A stretch of DNA of 64,000 nucleotides, from positions 124,001 to 188,000 of the forward strand of contig CAJUNK010000002.1 of NCBI GenBank assembly GCA_910587815.1. Reading direction: 5' to 3'. Origin of the DNA: Candidatus Gastranaerophilales bacterium. Its GTDB lineage: Bacteria > Cyanobacteriota > Vampirovibrionia > Gastranaerophilales > Gastranaerophilaceae. Position numbers and translations under genes: made by a program. Position 1 is the first letter of the stretch; every line of letters begins with the position of its first letter. Shown here piece by piece: positions 50,643-58,197 of this stretch. The notes beneath the pieces are model-generated. The model searched no databases and was not told the origin of the DNA. It was given only the letters and a program-made list of their open reading frames with translations.

Positions 50643-50673
50643 AAAAGACCAAATCTAATAGATTTGGTCTTTT
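50643..50673 (+). terminator. Terminator of the hup transcript
   Basis: A 13-bp perfect stem AAAAGACCAAATC / GATTTGGTCTTTT with loop TAATA, followed by further T. Confidence 0.93.
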
Positions 50674-50771
50674 TGCACTAATAAACTTCTTACCAATAAA
50701 GCCTTCATATATGTACATTTAAAGCACTTTATGATAAAATCATCAAGTAATAGAAAAAAGGAGATACAACA

Positions 50772-51305
50772 ATTAGCAAAAATGATATGAAAACCAAGGA
50801 ATTGGTTAATGAAAAAATCAGGGCACGCGAGGTTATGCTTATTGACGATGAAGGAGTGAACCATGGCGCAACACCAACATCAAAAGCCCTAGAAATGGCA
50901 AAAGATAAAGGTTTAGACCTTGTTGTTGTATCACCAAATCAGGCTCCGCCAGTTGCAAAAATTTTGGATTGGGGCAAATATAAATACGAAACAGAAAAAA
51001 GAGCCAAAGAAGCCAGGAAAAAACAGCATACTATTGATATTAAAGAAGTAAAAATGCGCTATAAAATCGACACCCACGATTATGAAGTGCGCCTTAAAAG
51101 TACTAAAAAATTCATAGCGCAGGGAAACAAAGTAAAAGTTGTGGTTATGCTTCGCGGCCGCGAAATGCAGCATAATAAACTTGCTATTGATTTAGCAAAT
51201 AAATTTTTGGCTGATGTTGAAGAAAGCACAATTATTGTTGAAAAAAAACCAGCACTTGAAGGCAGAAATGTTGTAATGGTACTGGCTCCAGCAAATAATA
51301 AATAA
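50772..51305 (+). CDS. infC: Translation initiation factor IF-3, AUU start
   Basis: Binds the 30S subunit, checks start-codon pairing and keeps subunits apart. The 177 residues contain the IF3 N-domain (NEKIRAREVMLIDDEGVNHGATPTSKALEMA), the linker, and the C-domain KEVKMRYKIDTHDYEVRLKS with VVMLRGREMQH. I start at ATT 50772: AAGGAG (50758-50763) is 8 nt upstream and the codons ISKND lead in frame into an ATG at 50787, which itself has no ribosome site. AUU initiation is the classic device by which IF3 represses its own mRNA. Neither rpmI nor rplT follows; a terminator comes at 51323. Confidence 0.94.
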   Translation: MSKNDMKTKELVNEKIRAREVMLIDDEGVNHGATPTSKALEMAKDKGLDLVVVSPNQAPPVAKILDWGKYKYETEKRAKEARKKQHTIDIKEVKMRYKIDTHDYEVRLKSTKKFIAQGNKVKVVVMLRGREMQHNKLAIDLANKFLADVEESTIIVEKKPALEGRNVVMVLAPANNK

Positions 51306-51322
51306 AGAAAATAAAAATATTC

Positions 51323-51356
51323 GCGTCCTGTATATTAAAATATACAGGCGCTTTTT
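51323..51356 (+). terminator. Terminator of infC
   Basis: GCG-T-CCTGTATA (323-334) pairs with TATACAGG-CGC (341-351), one bulged T, then five T. Confidence 0.9.
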
Positions 51357-51377
51357 AAACTATTAGAAGGGATGATA

Positions 51378-51875
51378 ATGTTCAGACAAATGCGCAGAAA
51401 AAAGCAGGAATTAGAACAGGAAGAAAATATTAAAATTCTCCAAAATGGCAAAACAGGTATTATTTCTGTGCTTGGAGATGAAGATTATCCTTATGGAGTG
51501 CCTATAAACTATATTTATTTAGATTCTAAAATTTACTTTCACTGCGCAAGAGAAGGTCACAAAATTGACGCCATTAAAAAACATAATAAAGTTTCATTTT
51601 GTGTTATCGATAAAGATATTGTTGTACCAAAAGTTTTTGGCACAGATTTTAAAAGCACAATAGCATTCGGCAAGGCATACATTATGGAAGAAAACAAAAC
51701 AATGCCTATAATACAAGCTTTCACAAAAAAATATTGCCCAAATGAAACTATTGAAAATATCCAAAAAGAAATTGACAAAGATTTTAGCCGCCTATGCATA
51801 GTGAAAATTGAAATAGAGCATTTAACAGGAAAACAGGCGATAGATTTTGTAAGAAAGACTGCTATTAAACTTTAA
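51378..51875 (+). CDS. NimA-like pyridoxamine-5'-phosphate-oxidase-fold flavoprotein
   Basis: A 165-residue split-barrel FMN protein. The opening after the charged N-terminus, KTGIISVLGDEDYPYGVPINYIYLDSKIYFHCAREGHKIDAI, is the hallmark of NimA-type 5-nitroimidazole reductases and related heme/flavin-binding proteins; VSFCVIDKD and IAFGKAYI follow. It may reduce nitro compounds or serve an unknown redox role. I use ATG 51378, with AGAAGG 7 nt before it; ATG 51372 is only one base from that site. It stands between two terminators as a single gene. Confidence 0.86.
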   Translation: MFRQMRRKKQELEQEENIKILQNGKTGIISVLGDEDYPYGVPINYIYLDSKIYFHCAREGHKIDAIKKHNKVSFCVIDKDIVVPKVFGTDFKSTIAFGKAYIMEENKTMPIIQAFTKKYCPNETIENIQKEIDKDFSRLCIVKIEIEHLTGKQAIDFVRKTAIKL

Positions 51876-51909
51876 AAAACTGCCTAAAAAGTCATTCAAA
51901 AAATTTAAA

Positions 51910-51937
51910 AAACCCCGCCTCATTAAAAGCGGGGTTT
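51910..51937. terminator. Bidirectional terminator
   Basis: AAACCCCGC (51910-51918) / GCGGGGTTT (51929-51937). T-rich tails occur on both sides; the minus-strand tail (TTTTTT) is the better one. It separates the converging NimA-like and transporter genes. Confidence 0.9.
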
Positions 51938-51965
51938 AAATATTTATTGTTTTAAAAAACGTTTT

Positions 51966-53333
51966 CTATGCCTTTTCTTTTACTACAGATGCTGTTATAG
52001 CAGCTAAAACAAGCATTACAGCGCCCACAATAAACGCATATTCCCAATGGTTATTAATAAAACCTGAATCTGCCATTGTAAATTTAGCATTATCAATAAA
52101 CCATGCAAGAAGTGTGCAAACTAAAACCTGCGGAGCTGCAATGAAAATATTAAATATTCCCATTACAGAACCTTCTGTGCCTGGCTTTATATATTTTGAA
52201 AGCATAGCAAAAGGCAATGCAAGCGTGCTTGCCCAGCCAATACCTGCAAGTGCCATAGCACTTAAAACAGAAGCTTTATTAGGTAAAAATGCCATTAAAA
52301 TATAGGCAAGTGCCATAGTTGAAAGCGCTACAATATGGACAAATTTATTTCCTCTTTTTTCCGCCCATTTTCCAATAGGAATTGCAACAACAAAACATAC
52401 TAAATTAAACACAGCAAAGCAGATTGATGAAAAATACTGCCCATCTACTGTAGCTTGTGCAAAGAGTTCTTTTGAAGCAGAATCTAAACTTACTAAATCA
52501 GGCACATTAAACACTGTATGAATTGCATATTGTGTAAAAAATATCATCATACTCATCAACCCAATCCAAGAGAAAAATTGCATTGTACAAATTTTCCCAA
52601 CTTCAGGCGAAATTGCAAAAAATCCTTTTAGATTTTCAATAAATGTTGATTTTTCTTCTTCTTTAATATCAGCTTTTGCTTCAGCGCTAATTTTTCTTTC
52701 TTTAATAGTAAGACATGTCCAAAGCATAGCAAGGAAAAATGCTAAACCAGCCATTGTAAACTGGGCGTTTACACTCATATCATATTTAAATGCATATTTT
52801 AAAAATGGTGCAGTACCTGCTGCAATAACAGAACCAAGACCAATCGCAAAACTTAAATAAGAATTTGCAAGCGCATGCTGTTCTTTTGGAATATTATCTG
52901 GAATTAAAGCTCTGTATGGGCCCTGTGCCGCATTTACACAAGCATCAATTACCCAAATCATTATAGCTGCAATAATAAGCCCAAGCCAAACAGGTGCACC
53001 TGCGCCAAATAACGCTGCAATATCACCACTCCTTGGAAGGAAAAATAAGCCTATAGCAGCTAAAATTGCACCACCCATTAAATATGGAACGCGTCTTCCA
53101 AATGGTGTTTGCGTCACATCGGAAAGCGCACCTATAATTGGTTGCACTACAATTCCTGTCACAGGTCCTGCAAGCCAAATTAAACCAAAAATCAAAGGGC
53201 TTGCCCCAAGTGCTTCAGTCACAGGCCCGGATAGAATAATCCTCATCTGCCAAGCAAATTGAAGCCCGAAAAATCCTAAACAAAAATTTAACAACTGAGC
53301 CGTTGTAAATTTTCTCATTTCCTCATTTGCCAT
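51966..53333 (-). CDS. MFS transporter, GPH/SLC45-like sugar transporter
   Basis: A 455-residue membrane protein with twelve expected helices. N-terminal LNFCLGFFGLQFAWQMRIIL, the loop PIIGALSDVTQTPFGRRVPYLMGG (GxxSDxxxxxxGRR motif of MFS), and ACVNAAQGPYRALIPDNIPKEQHALANS place it with the sucrose/glycoside-type transporters (GPH or SLC45-like). It would import a sugar or glycoside with H+ or Na+. It is a single gene, with no glycosidase or kinase beside it to point to the substrate. Confidence 0.85.
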   Translation of the reverse strand: MANEEMRKFTTAQLLNFCLGFFGLQFAWQMRIILSGPVTEALGASPLIFGLIWLAGPVTGIVVQPIIGALSDVTQTPFGRRVPYLMGGAILAAIGLFFLPRSGDIAALFGAGAPVWLGLIIAAIMIWVIDACVNAAQGPYRALIPDNIPKEQHALANSYLSFAIGLGSVIAAGTAPFLKYAFKYDMSVNAQFTMAGLAFFLAMLWTCLTIKERKISAEAKADIKEEEKSTFIENLKGFFAISPEVGKICTMQFFSWIGLMSMMIFFTQYAIHTVFNVPDLVSLDSASKELFAQATVDGQYFSSICFAVFNLVCFVVAIPIGKWAEKRGNKFVHIVALSTMALAYILMAFLPNKASVLSAMALAGIGWASTLALPFAMLSKYIKPGTEGSVMGIFNIFIAAPQVLVCTLLAWFIDNAKFTMADSGFINNHWEYAFIVGAVMLVLAAITASVVKEKA

Positions 53334-53440
53334 TAAATCCTCCTAACAAAACATTTGAACTTATTGTACATTAAATATTAAAAATTGTCACAAAAGTTTA
53401 CTAAAAGTAAATTTTTGATATTCATCTGTTTTATCAGGCT

Positions 53441-54985
53441 ATGAATATGATAAATTTTTTACAAAATCAAAATACTTTAGGTTTAAACACCAAAAAGGTG
53501 CAAAATTTTCAAAAATTTGCCGCAAACCCTATTGCGTTTAAAGGCAATAATGAAGATTCTTTTGAAAAAACTTCCATTAAAACTGAACCAAAAACAGCAA
53601 AACAATCTGCTGAATCAAAATACAAAGAAAAGCTTGAAACATATCATCAAAAACTAAAAGAAAGCCCGGATATAGCCTTTTTGTACAATCCTGATATTTC
53701 AATAAATGCTAGACAGCAAATGGCAAAAGAAAGTGAAACTGTTTTTGGTTTTGCTGATTTTGCAGACTTTGCAGGTGTAAATATTAACATGGTATCAGCC
53801 TGGGCAAAGGATGGTTTAATTGAATTTGAACAAATAGGCGCAGTTAACGATACAAAATTTATAAATACTAAAGCACCAAAAAACAAAGAATTTCTTGAAA
53901 AAATAAAAGATAGACTACCCTATTCAATGACAAGTGAACAGCTGCAATTAAAATATAATTTCAGTGAAAATGAACTAAAACATAATATCAAAAGCGGAAA
54001 AATGAACGTGCTTGGTTTTGATGGAATTCCATCTAATATTGGTGCACATTCTGCAATTTTTGATATGGAAGATGAAACCAACAAAAAAGTAGTTAATGAA
54101 TATGTAAAATTAACTCCTCAGCCATCAAAAAAATATTTCCGCTCTTGTAATAAAGGCAAGCAAATGGTGCCTGTTCATTACCTGCAAAAACTTGGATATG
54201 GCAAAGCAACAGCCCTTGCAGCATTTATAAAAAGGGGCGAGCTTGCAGGCGAAATTATAAAATTACCCGCAAAAGATGGTGAAAAACCAAAAATCAGGGT
54301 GCTTGTTGATATTTCACAATATGTTAAAGGTGAAGAAATATTAAAAGAATTAAGAGATTTAAACCCTGATTCAGAAAAAATTTCAGACCTTGCAAAAGAC
54401 TTAGGCATAAGAGTTTGTGATGTAAAAGATGCAATTATAAACGATGAACTTGAAATTATAAATGAATACATTTTTACAGACGACAAAAAAAATGTTTATA
54501 TAGATAAAACAAACCCTAAAAATGCTGCATTTATTGATAGAACTCTTTTTGAAAAGGAAGTATTAGAAGAACAAAAAGCACAGCATAGAGCAGAATTAAA
54601 ACAAAAAAGAAGCAAAGAAAAAGACCCATATCGCTCACTTCGTGCAAAATTAGTATGGTCCATGTGCCCAAACACCAGAGAAGCTGCGACTTTTGAAGCA
54701 AAAATAGATGATTACGCCGCATCATTACTTGCAAAAGAAGCAGAAGGCAAAGAATTAACCGATAAAGAAAATGCAAAATTAAATTCTTACCGGAAAAAAT
54801 TCTGGGATAGGGCAGGAAGCGAAGAATACTCAAGAGCACACACTAAAGTAAAAGAAATCTTATCTGATTTGCGCACAAACGGCCTTGATGGAGTGGAAGA
54901 TGAAAATGCAAGAGCTTTGATTGAAAATTTTCTTGAAGAAAACAATGTGCCGCTGGATTTAATCTACAGCAGAATTTCTGTATAA
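53441..54985 (+). CDS. F-x-G-tagged hypothetical protein, 514 aa
   Basis: A soluble, Lys-rich lineage-specific protein. The N-terminus MNMINFLQNQNTLGLNTKKV leads to the tag PIAFKGNN (about 32-39). Residues about 95-150 hold a MerR/helix-turn-helix-like segment (DFAGVNINMVSAWAKDGLIEFEQ), and two similar segments follow (MTSEQLQLKYNFSENELK; LAKDLGIRVCDVKDAIINDE), so it may contain several winged-helix-like units and bind DNA. The C-terminus is helical and highly charged. Start may be ATG 53441 or ATG 53447, which is better spaced from AGG. I do not recognise the family. Confidence 0.7.
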   Translation: MNMINFLQNQNTLGLNTKKVQNFQKFAANPIAFKGNNEDSFEKTSIKTEPKTAKQSAESKYKEKLETYHQKLKESPDIAFLYNPDISINARQQMAKESETVFGFADFADFAGVNINMVSAWAKDGLIEFEQIGAVNDTKFINTKAPKNKEFLEKIKDRLPYSMTSEQLQLKYNFSENELKHNIKSGKMNVLGFDGIPSNIGAHSAIFDMEDETNKKVVNEYVKLTPQPSKKYFRSCNKGKQMVPVHYLQKLGYGKATALAAFIKRGELAGEIIKLPAKDGEKPKIRVLVDISQYVKGEEILKELRDLNPDSEKISDLAKDLGIRVCDVKDAIINDELEIINEYIFTDDKKNVYIDKTNPKNAAFIDRTLFEKEVLEEQKAQHRAELKQKRSKEKDPYRSLRAKLVWSMCPNTREAATFEAKIDDYAASLLAKEAEGKELTDKENAKLNSYRKKFWDRAGSEEYSRAHTKVKEILSDLRTNGLDGVEDENARALIENFLEENNVPLDLIYSRISV

Positions 54986-54988
54986 AAC

Positions 54989-55213
54989 CTATTTTAAAAG
55001 CAAATACGGCTCTATATTTAATACTTCTGCAATCTTAAAAAGCCTTTTCAGGCTTGGGGTTCTAATGCCTCTTTCAATTTTTGAAACGTATTCTTCCGTT
55101 ACGTTAATTTGAATACAGAGTTCAATTTGTGATATACCGGCCTTTTGTCTGTAAAATTTTAAATTTTTAGCAAGTTTTTCTATATCACTGTGCCTCTGCA
55201 CGTTTTTCTTCAT
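54989..55213 (-). CDS. Small XRE-family transcriptional regulator
   Basis: A 74-residue helix-turn-helix protein (LKFYRQKAGISQIELCIQINVTEEYVSKIERGIRTPS). It is the third solo HTH of this type in the window. Its ATG lies inside the 3' end of the 56-residue gene upstream (29-nt overlap), so the two are coupled. Four iteron-like decamers stand upstream of the pair, at 55414-55470, and are the natural candidate operators. Confidence 0.87.
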   Translation of the reverse strand: MKKNVQRHSDIEKLAKNLKFYRQKAGISQIELCIQINVTEEYVSKIERGIRTPSLKRLFKIAEVLNIEPYLLLK

Positions 55214-55355
55214 CCTTTTTAAGCCCTTCCAGGATGTAATAAAGAGAAAGATTGCTCACAGAACGCATTTGCTTTTTAGCCTCTGCTTCCAATCTTGAAT
55301 AATCTGACTTTTTAATAACCGTCAGCATTTTCTTTTTGTCATCACTAATTGCCAT
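55185..55355 (-). CDS. Small RHH-like protein, 56 aa
   Basis: A 56-residue frame that overlaps the start of the XRE gene by 29 nt. The sequence MAISDDKKKMLTVIKKSDYSRLEAEAKKQ followed by a helix pair (MRSVSNLSLYYILEGLKK) looks like a ribbon-helix-helix (CopG/Arc-type) DNA-binding protein: a short strand, then two helices. Such small proteins often pair with an HTH regulator in plasmid, phage or toxin-antitoxin control cassettes. No toxin is evident next to it. The identification is by pattern only. Confidence 0.6.
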   Translation of the reverse strand: MAISDDKKKMLTVIKKSDYSRLEAEAKKQMRSVSNLSLYYILEGLKKDEEKRAEAQ

Positions 55356-55413
55356 AAACCGATTTTATCAAATTGCCGCAGTTTTTTGTCATTTTGTAAA
55401 AAAATATAAATAA

Positions 55414-55471
55414 AGTATAGTCAAAGTATTGTCACTTTTGAAATACCATAGTATAGTTACAGTATTGTCAC
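55414..55471. repeat. Four iteron-like decamer repeats
   Basis: AGTATAGTCA (55414-55423), AGTATTGTCA (55425-55434), AGTATAGTTA (55450-55459) and AGTATTGTCA (55461-55470) form two pairs with 11-bp internal spacing, 36 bp apart. They lie between the divergent RHH/HTH pair and the 67-residue gene, covering the region where both promoters must lie. Confidence 0.83.
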
Positions 55472-55492
55472 TAAGTAAAACTAGAGGCCGCT

Positions 55493-55696
55493 ATGAAGAA
55501 AAAGCTTGAAACACTGTGTAATTTGTCATTAGACGTATACTACATTGCGTCAGTTTTATTAACATATTGTAAAAAACAAAAATATGATGAAGAAATGGCA
55601 AAAATATACCCAATCATGGATTTACTTTACGACAAAGCAGATAATCTGTGCTTTAAAATCAATGAATTTGAAATAGAAATTCAAAACCATTTTTAA
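55493..55696 (+). CDS. Hypothetical protein, 67 aa
   Basis: A 67-residue helical protein, divergent from the RHH/HTH pair. It begins MKKKLETLCNLSLDVYYIASVLLTYCKKQ, with one moderately hydrophobic helix, and continues MAKIYPIMDLLYDKADNLCFKINEFEIEI. Cysteines are at 9, 26 and 53. AGAGG stands about 5 nt before the ATG. The iteron-like repeats just upstream suggest control by the neighbouring regulators. Function is unknown; it does not look like a classical toxin. Confidence 0.58.
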   Translation: MKKKLETLCNLSLDVYYIASVLLTYCKKQKYDEEMAKIYPIMDLLYDKADNLCFKINEFEIEIQNHF

Positions 55697-55735
55697 TAAA
55701 AACACAAAAATTCTTGCCAAAATAACGTATAAAAC

Positions 55736-58090
55736 CTACCCCTCCAGCTGGCTTTTCATATTCCAAATACCACATGGGCAAACCCCTGCACAAATGCCGC
55801 ACCCTATACATTTTTTCTCATCTGAAACATAAGCAAAAGCAACAGTCCCGTCAGGGTTTGTAAATTCAACACGCTCAATTGCGCCCCTGGGGCATGCCGT
55901 CATACACATTTTGCAATCTCTGCACCCAGCGCAAGATAAGCACCTGTCCTTTTCATCTAAAGTATCCAGGCCACATATTTCACTTTTCTTTAAGGTTCTG
56001 TAATACGCATCCTTCACTTCATTTGGCTTTATTTTATTTTGGCTTTTATATTCTTGAAGCACTTTTCCTTGGATAAACCTATCGATATTTAAAGCAACAC
56101 CTCTGCCTTGGCCTATGCCATCACAGAAAAGCCCCTGTTTTGTAACATCCCCTGCAAAAAATACATTGGATGCAGAAACAGACTGTCTGAATTCATTCAT
56201 TAAAGGCTGTTTTTTCTCATTCAAAAGCGCATCATCCACAAAACTTAAATCCGTCCTGTCTCCAATTGCAATAATGACACTATCTGCCTTTAAAAGCGTG
56301 CCATTTGTTAAATATACCCCTTCTTCTGTTACTTTTTCAGTAAAACATGGGTACATAATCTTGGCACCAAGCGCTTTTACGGCTTCAATTTCTTTTTCAA
56401 ACGCAGCAGGTTTTTGAATATCAATTGCAGTAACGTTTTTAGCGCCCATCTTATATGCGCCTGAAACCACATCCATTGCAGCGTTTCCAGCCCCTATCAC
56501 CACAACATTTTTACCTATTGTAAATTTATTACCACGGTTAATTTCTTTTAGAAAATCAAGCCCTTTTATAATCCTTTCCTTGCCTTCAACTGGCAACACA
56601 AAAGGATTTTGCGCCCCAACAGCTACCACAACGGCATCATAATCATCGCACAAACGTGCAAATTCATCCTTATCAATATTATATGAAGTGTAAATTTTGC
56701 CGTTTACATCTGTAACAGCGCTTTTTAAAATTTCAAGTTCAATGTTTAAAATATCCTGGTTTAAACGCTCTGATGGTATTACCTGTCTTAACTTTCCGCC
56801 AATTTCTATATCTTTTTCAAAAATTTCAACGCTATAACCAAGGCGCATCAAATTCCACGCCGTTGAAAGCCCTGAAACACCTGCCCCAATTATTGCAACG
56901 GTTTTATTTTTTGTCGGTTTAAATTCGCCTAAATCAATATTTTCAAAAGATTTTATCCCAAGTTCTGCTATTTTTATATGCTCATCCACTGCCCCCCTTG
57001 AACATGTCTGCATGCACAAATTCGGGCAAACCTGCCCGCAGACAGAGCCTGGAAATGGTGAATATTGATAAATTAAATTCAGTGCTTCCATCTCTTTATT
57101 GTCACGTAAAAGCGAAAGCCTTTTTTGGGTTGGAATTGAAACAGGACAGTCAAATTCGCAAGGGGGAGTTTTTGTATTATTATCCCAAGATGGAATACGC
57201 AAACGGTTTTCGCCTGTATTAATCAAATCTATAACTTCATTATCAGAACCAAAAAATTCAGAAAATATCCCACCCTTTACCCATTTTTGGGCCCTAAATT
57301 CTTTAATAGAAAGACTTGGGACAAATTTTTTCTTGTCATAAGGCTTTGCAAGAATTTTTTTCCACCGGTTAAAATCCACTAAATCATCATAAATTTCAGG
57401 CTTTTCAATTTCCCTTAAAAACCTTTTGAGGCCTGATGTTAAAAATTCTTTATCACTATCATCCAAAGGATAAATATCCACATCAGATGTCAGCCCGTCT
57501 ACGTTTCCACGCACGTAAACCACACCGCCTACCATGCCGCAGCAGGAACGGTTTGATAAAACTGATGCTAAATTTTCGCATTCATAACCGCAAACAACAG
57601 CTTTTCCGCCGCCCATAAATTCAAAAGAAAATGAGCCTGTATTTTTTAATACCCAAAATTCAGGTTCTTCAAATTTCGGGTCATGCTTCATTAAAGCGCC
57701 AGAACGCGTGCCTACACGGCCGCCTATATATATTCTTCCACCAGCACAGCAATGCGCTGTGGTATCGCCGCCATCCCCTAAAACTACAATTTCGGCACCT
57801 GAATTTAACCAGCCAACATCAGCAGGGGCACTTCCATGCACTATAATTTTTGTGCCAGACATTCCCATAGAACCTACCCTTTGGCCTGGATTTGTAACAT
57901 GGAATACAAGCGGAATATTATTCCCTGCACTGTTTTTAGACCATAATGGCCCGCCAATATCATGCTGTCCTGATGCTAAAATTTTAAATTCGTTAAAGCC
58001 AAGATCAATTTTTTCATAGATTAAATCTAAAAGTTCTCTTGTAGAAAGCCTTTTGTTATCCTGCAAACTGTCAATTATAGTAACATTCAT
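55736..58090 (-). CDS. Glutamate synthase GXGXG domain fused to GltD-type reductase and ferredoxin domain
   Basis: A 784-residue fusion. Residues 1-250 are the beta-helical GXGXG domain that ends the large subunit of classical GltB (GQRVGSMGMSGTKIIVHG, GGRIYIGGRVGTRSGALMKH). Residues about 310-690 are a GltD-type module with a cysteine domain (CEFDCPVSIPTQ, GSVCGQVCPNLCMQTC), FAD motif IIGAGVSGLS and NAD motif VIGAGNAAMDV. The C-terminus adds two 4Fe-4S motifs (CAGCRDCKMCMTACPRG and CIGCGICAGVCPCG). It is the third gene of a split glutamate synthase operon, 107 nt after the FMN subunit. The extra ferredoxin domains suggest that reduced ferredoxin or an internal electron wire is used. Confidence 0.87.
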   Translation of the reverse strand: MNVTIIDSLQDNKRLSTRELLDLIYEKIDLGFNEFKILASGQHDIGGPLWSKNSAGNNIPLVFHVTNPGQRVGSMGMSGTKIIVHGSAPADVGWLNSGAEIVVLGDGGDTTAHCCAGGRIYIGGRVGTRSGALMKHDPKFEEPEFWVLKNTGSFSFEFMGGGKAVVCGYECENLASVLSNRSCCGMVGGVVYVRGNVDGLTSDVDIYPLDDSDKEFLTSGLKRFLREIEKPEIYDDLVDFNRWKKILAKPYDKKKFVPSLSIKEFRAQKWVKGGIFSEFFGSDNEVIDLINTGENRLRIPSWDNNTKTPPCEFDCPVSIPTQKRLSLLRDNKEMEALNLIYQYSPFPGSVCGQVCPNLCMQTCSRGAVDEHIKIAELGIKSFENIDLGEFKPTKNKTVAIIGAGVSGLSTAWNLMRLGYSVEIFEKDIEIGGKLRQVIPSERLNQDILNIELEILKSAVTDVNGKIYTSYNIDKDEFARLCDDYDAVVVAVGAQNPFVLPVEGKERIIKGLDFLKEINRGNKFTIGKNVVVIGAGNAAMDVVSGAYKMGAKNVTAIDIQKPAAFEKEIEAVKALGAKIMYPCFTEKVTEEGVYLTNGTLLKADSVIIAIGDRTDLSFVDDALLNEKKQPLMNEFRQSVSASNVFFAGDVTKQGLFCDGIGQGRGVALNIDRFIQGKVLQEYKSQNKIKPNEVKDAYYRTLKKSEICGLDTLDEKDRCLSCAGCRDCKMCMTACPRGAIERVEFTNPDGTVAFAYVSDEKKCIGCGICAGVCPCGIWNMKSQLEG

Positions 58091-58122
58091 ATCTTTATCC
58101 TAAGTTTTCTTTGTTGAACGCT

Positions 58123-58170
58123 GTCATTCTGAACTTCTGCTCGTCATTTTTGAACTTGTTTCAGAATCTC
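58123..58170 (+). repeat. Two copies of the palindromic dispersed repeat
   Basis: GTCATTCTGAACTTCTG (58123-58139) and, from 58143, GTCATTTTTGAACTTGTT followed by TCAGAATCTC. Same family as 37344-37370. They fill the gap between the second and third glt genes and may form hairpins in the operon mRNA. Confidence 0.8.
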
Positions 58171-58197
58171 AAAATCTGCCGGCCTTTTATTAAAACC

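Noticed and set aside
50787..50789. ATG 50787 as the infC start
   Set aside because: No ribosome site at the right distance, whereas the in-frame ATT 50772 has AAGGAG 8 nt upstream and the expected SKND-type lead-in.
54989..55696. Classical toxin-antitoxin module
   Set aside because: Two DNA-binding proteins and an unrecognised small protein are seen, but no RelE-, HicA-, PIN- or Fic-type toxin, so I keep it as an unexplained regulatory cassette.
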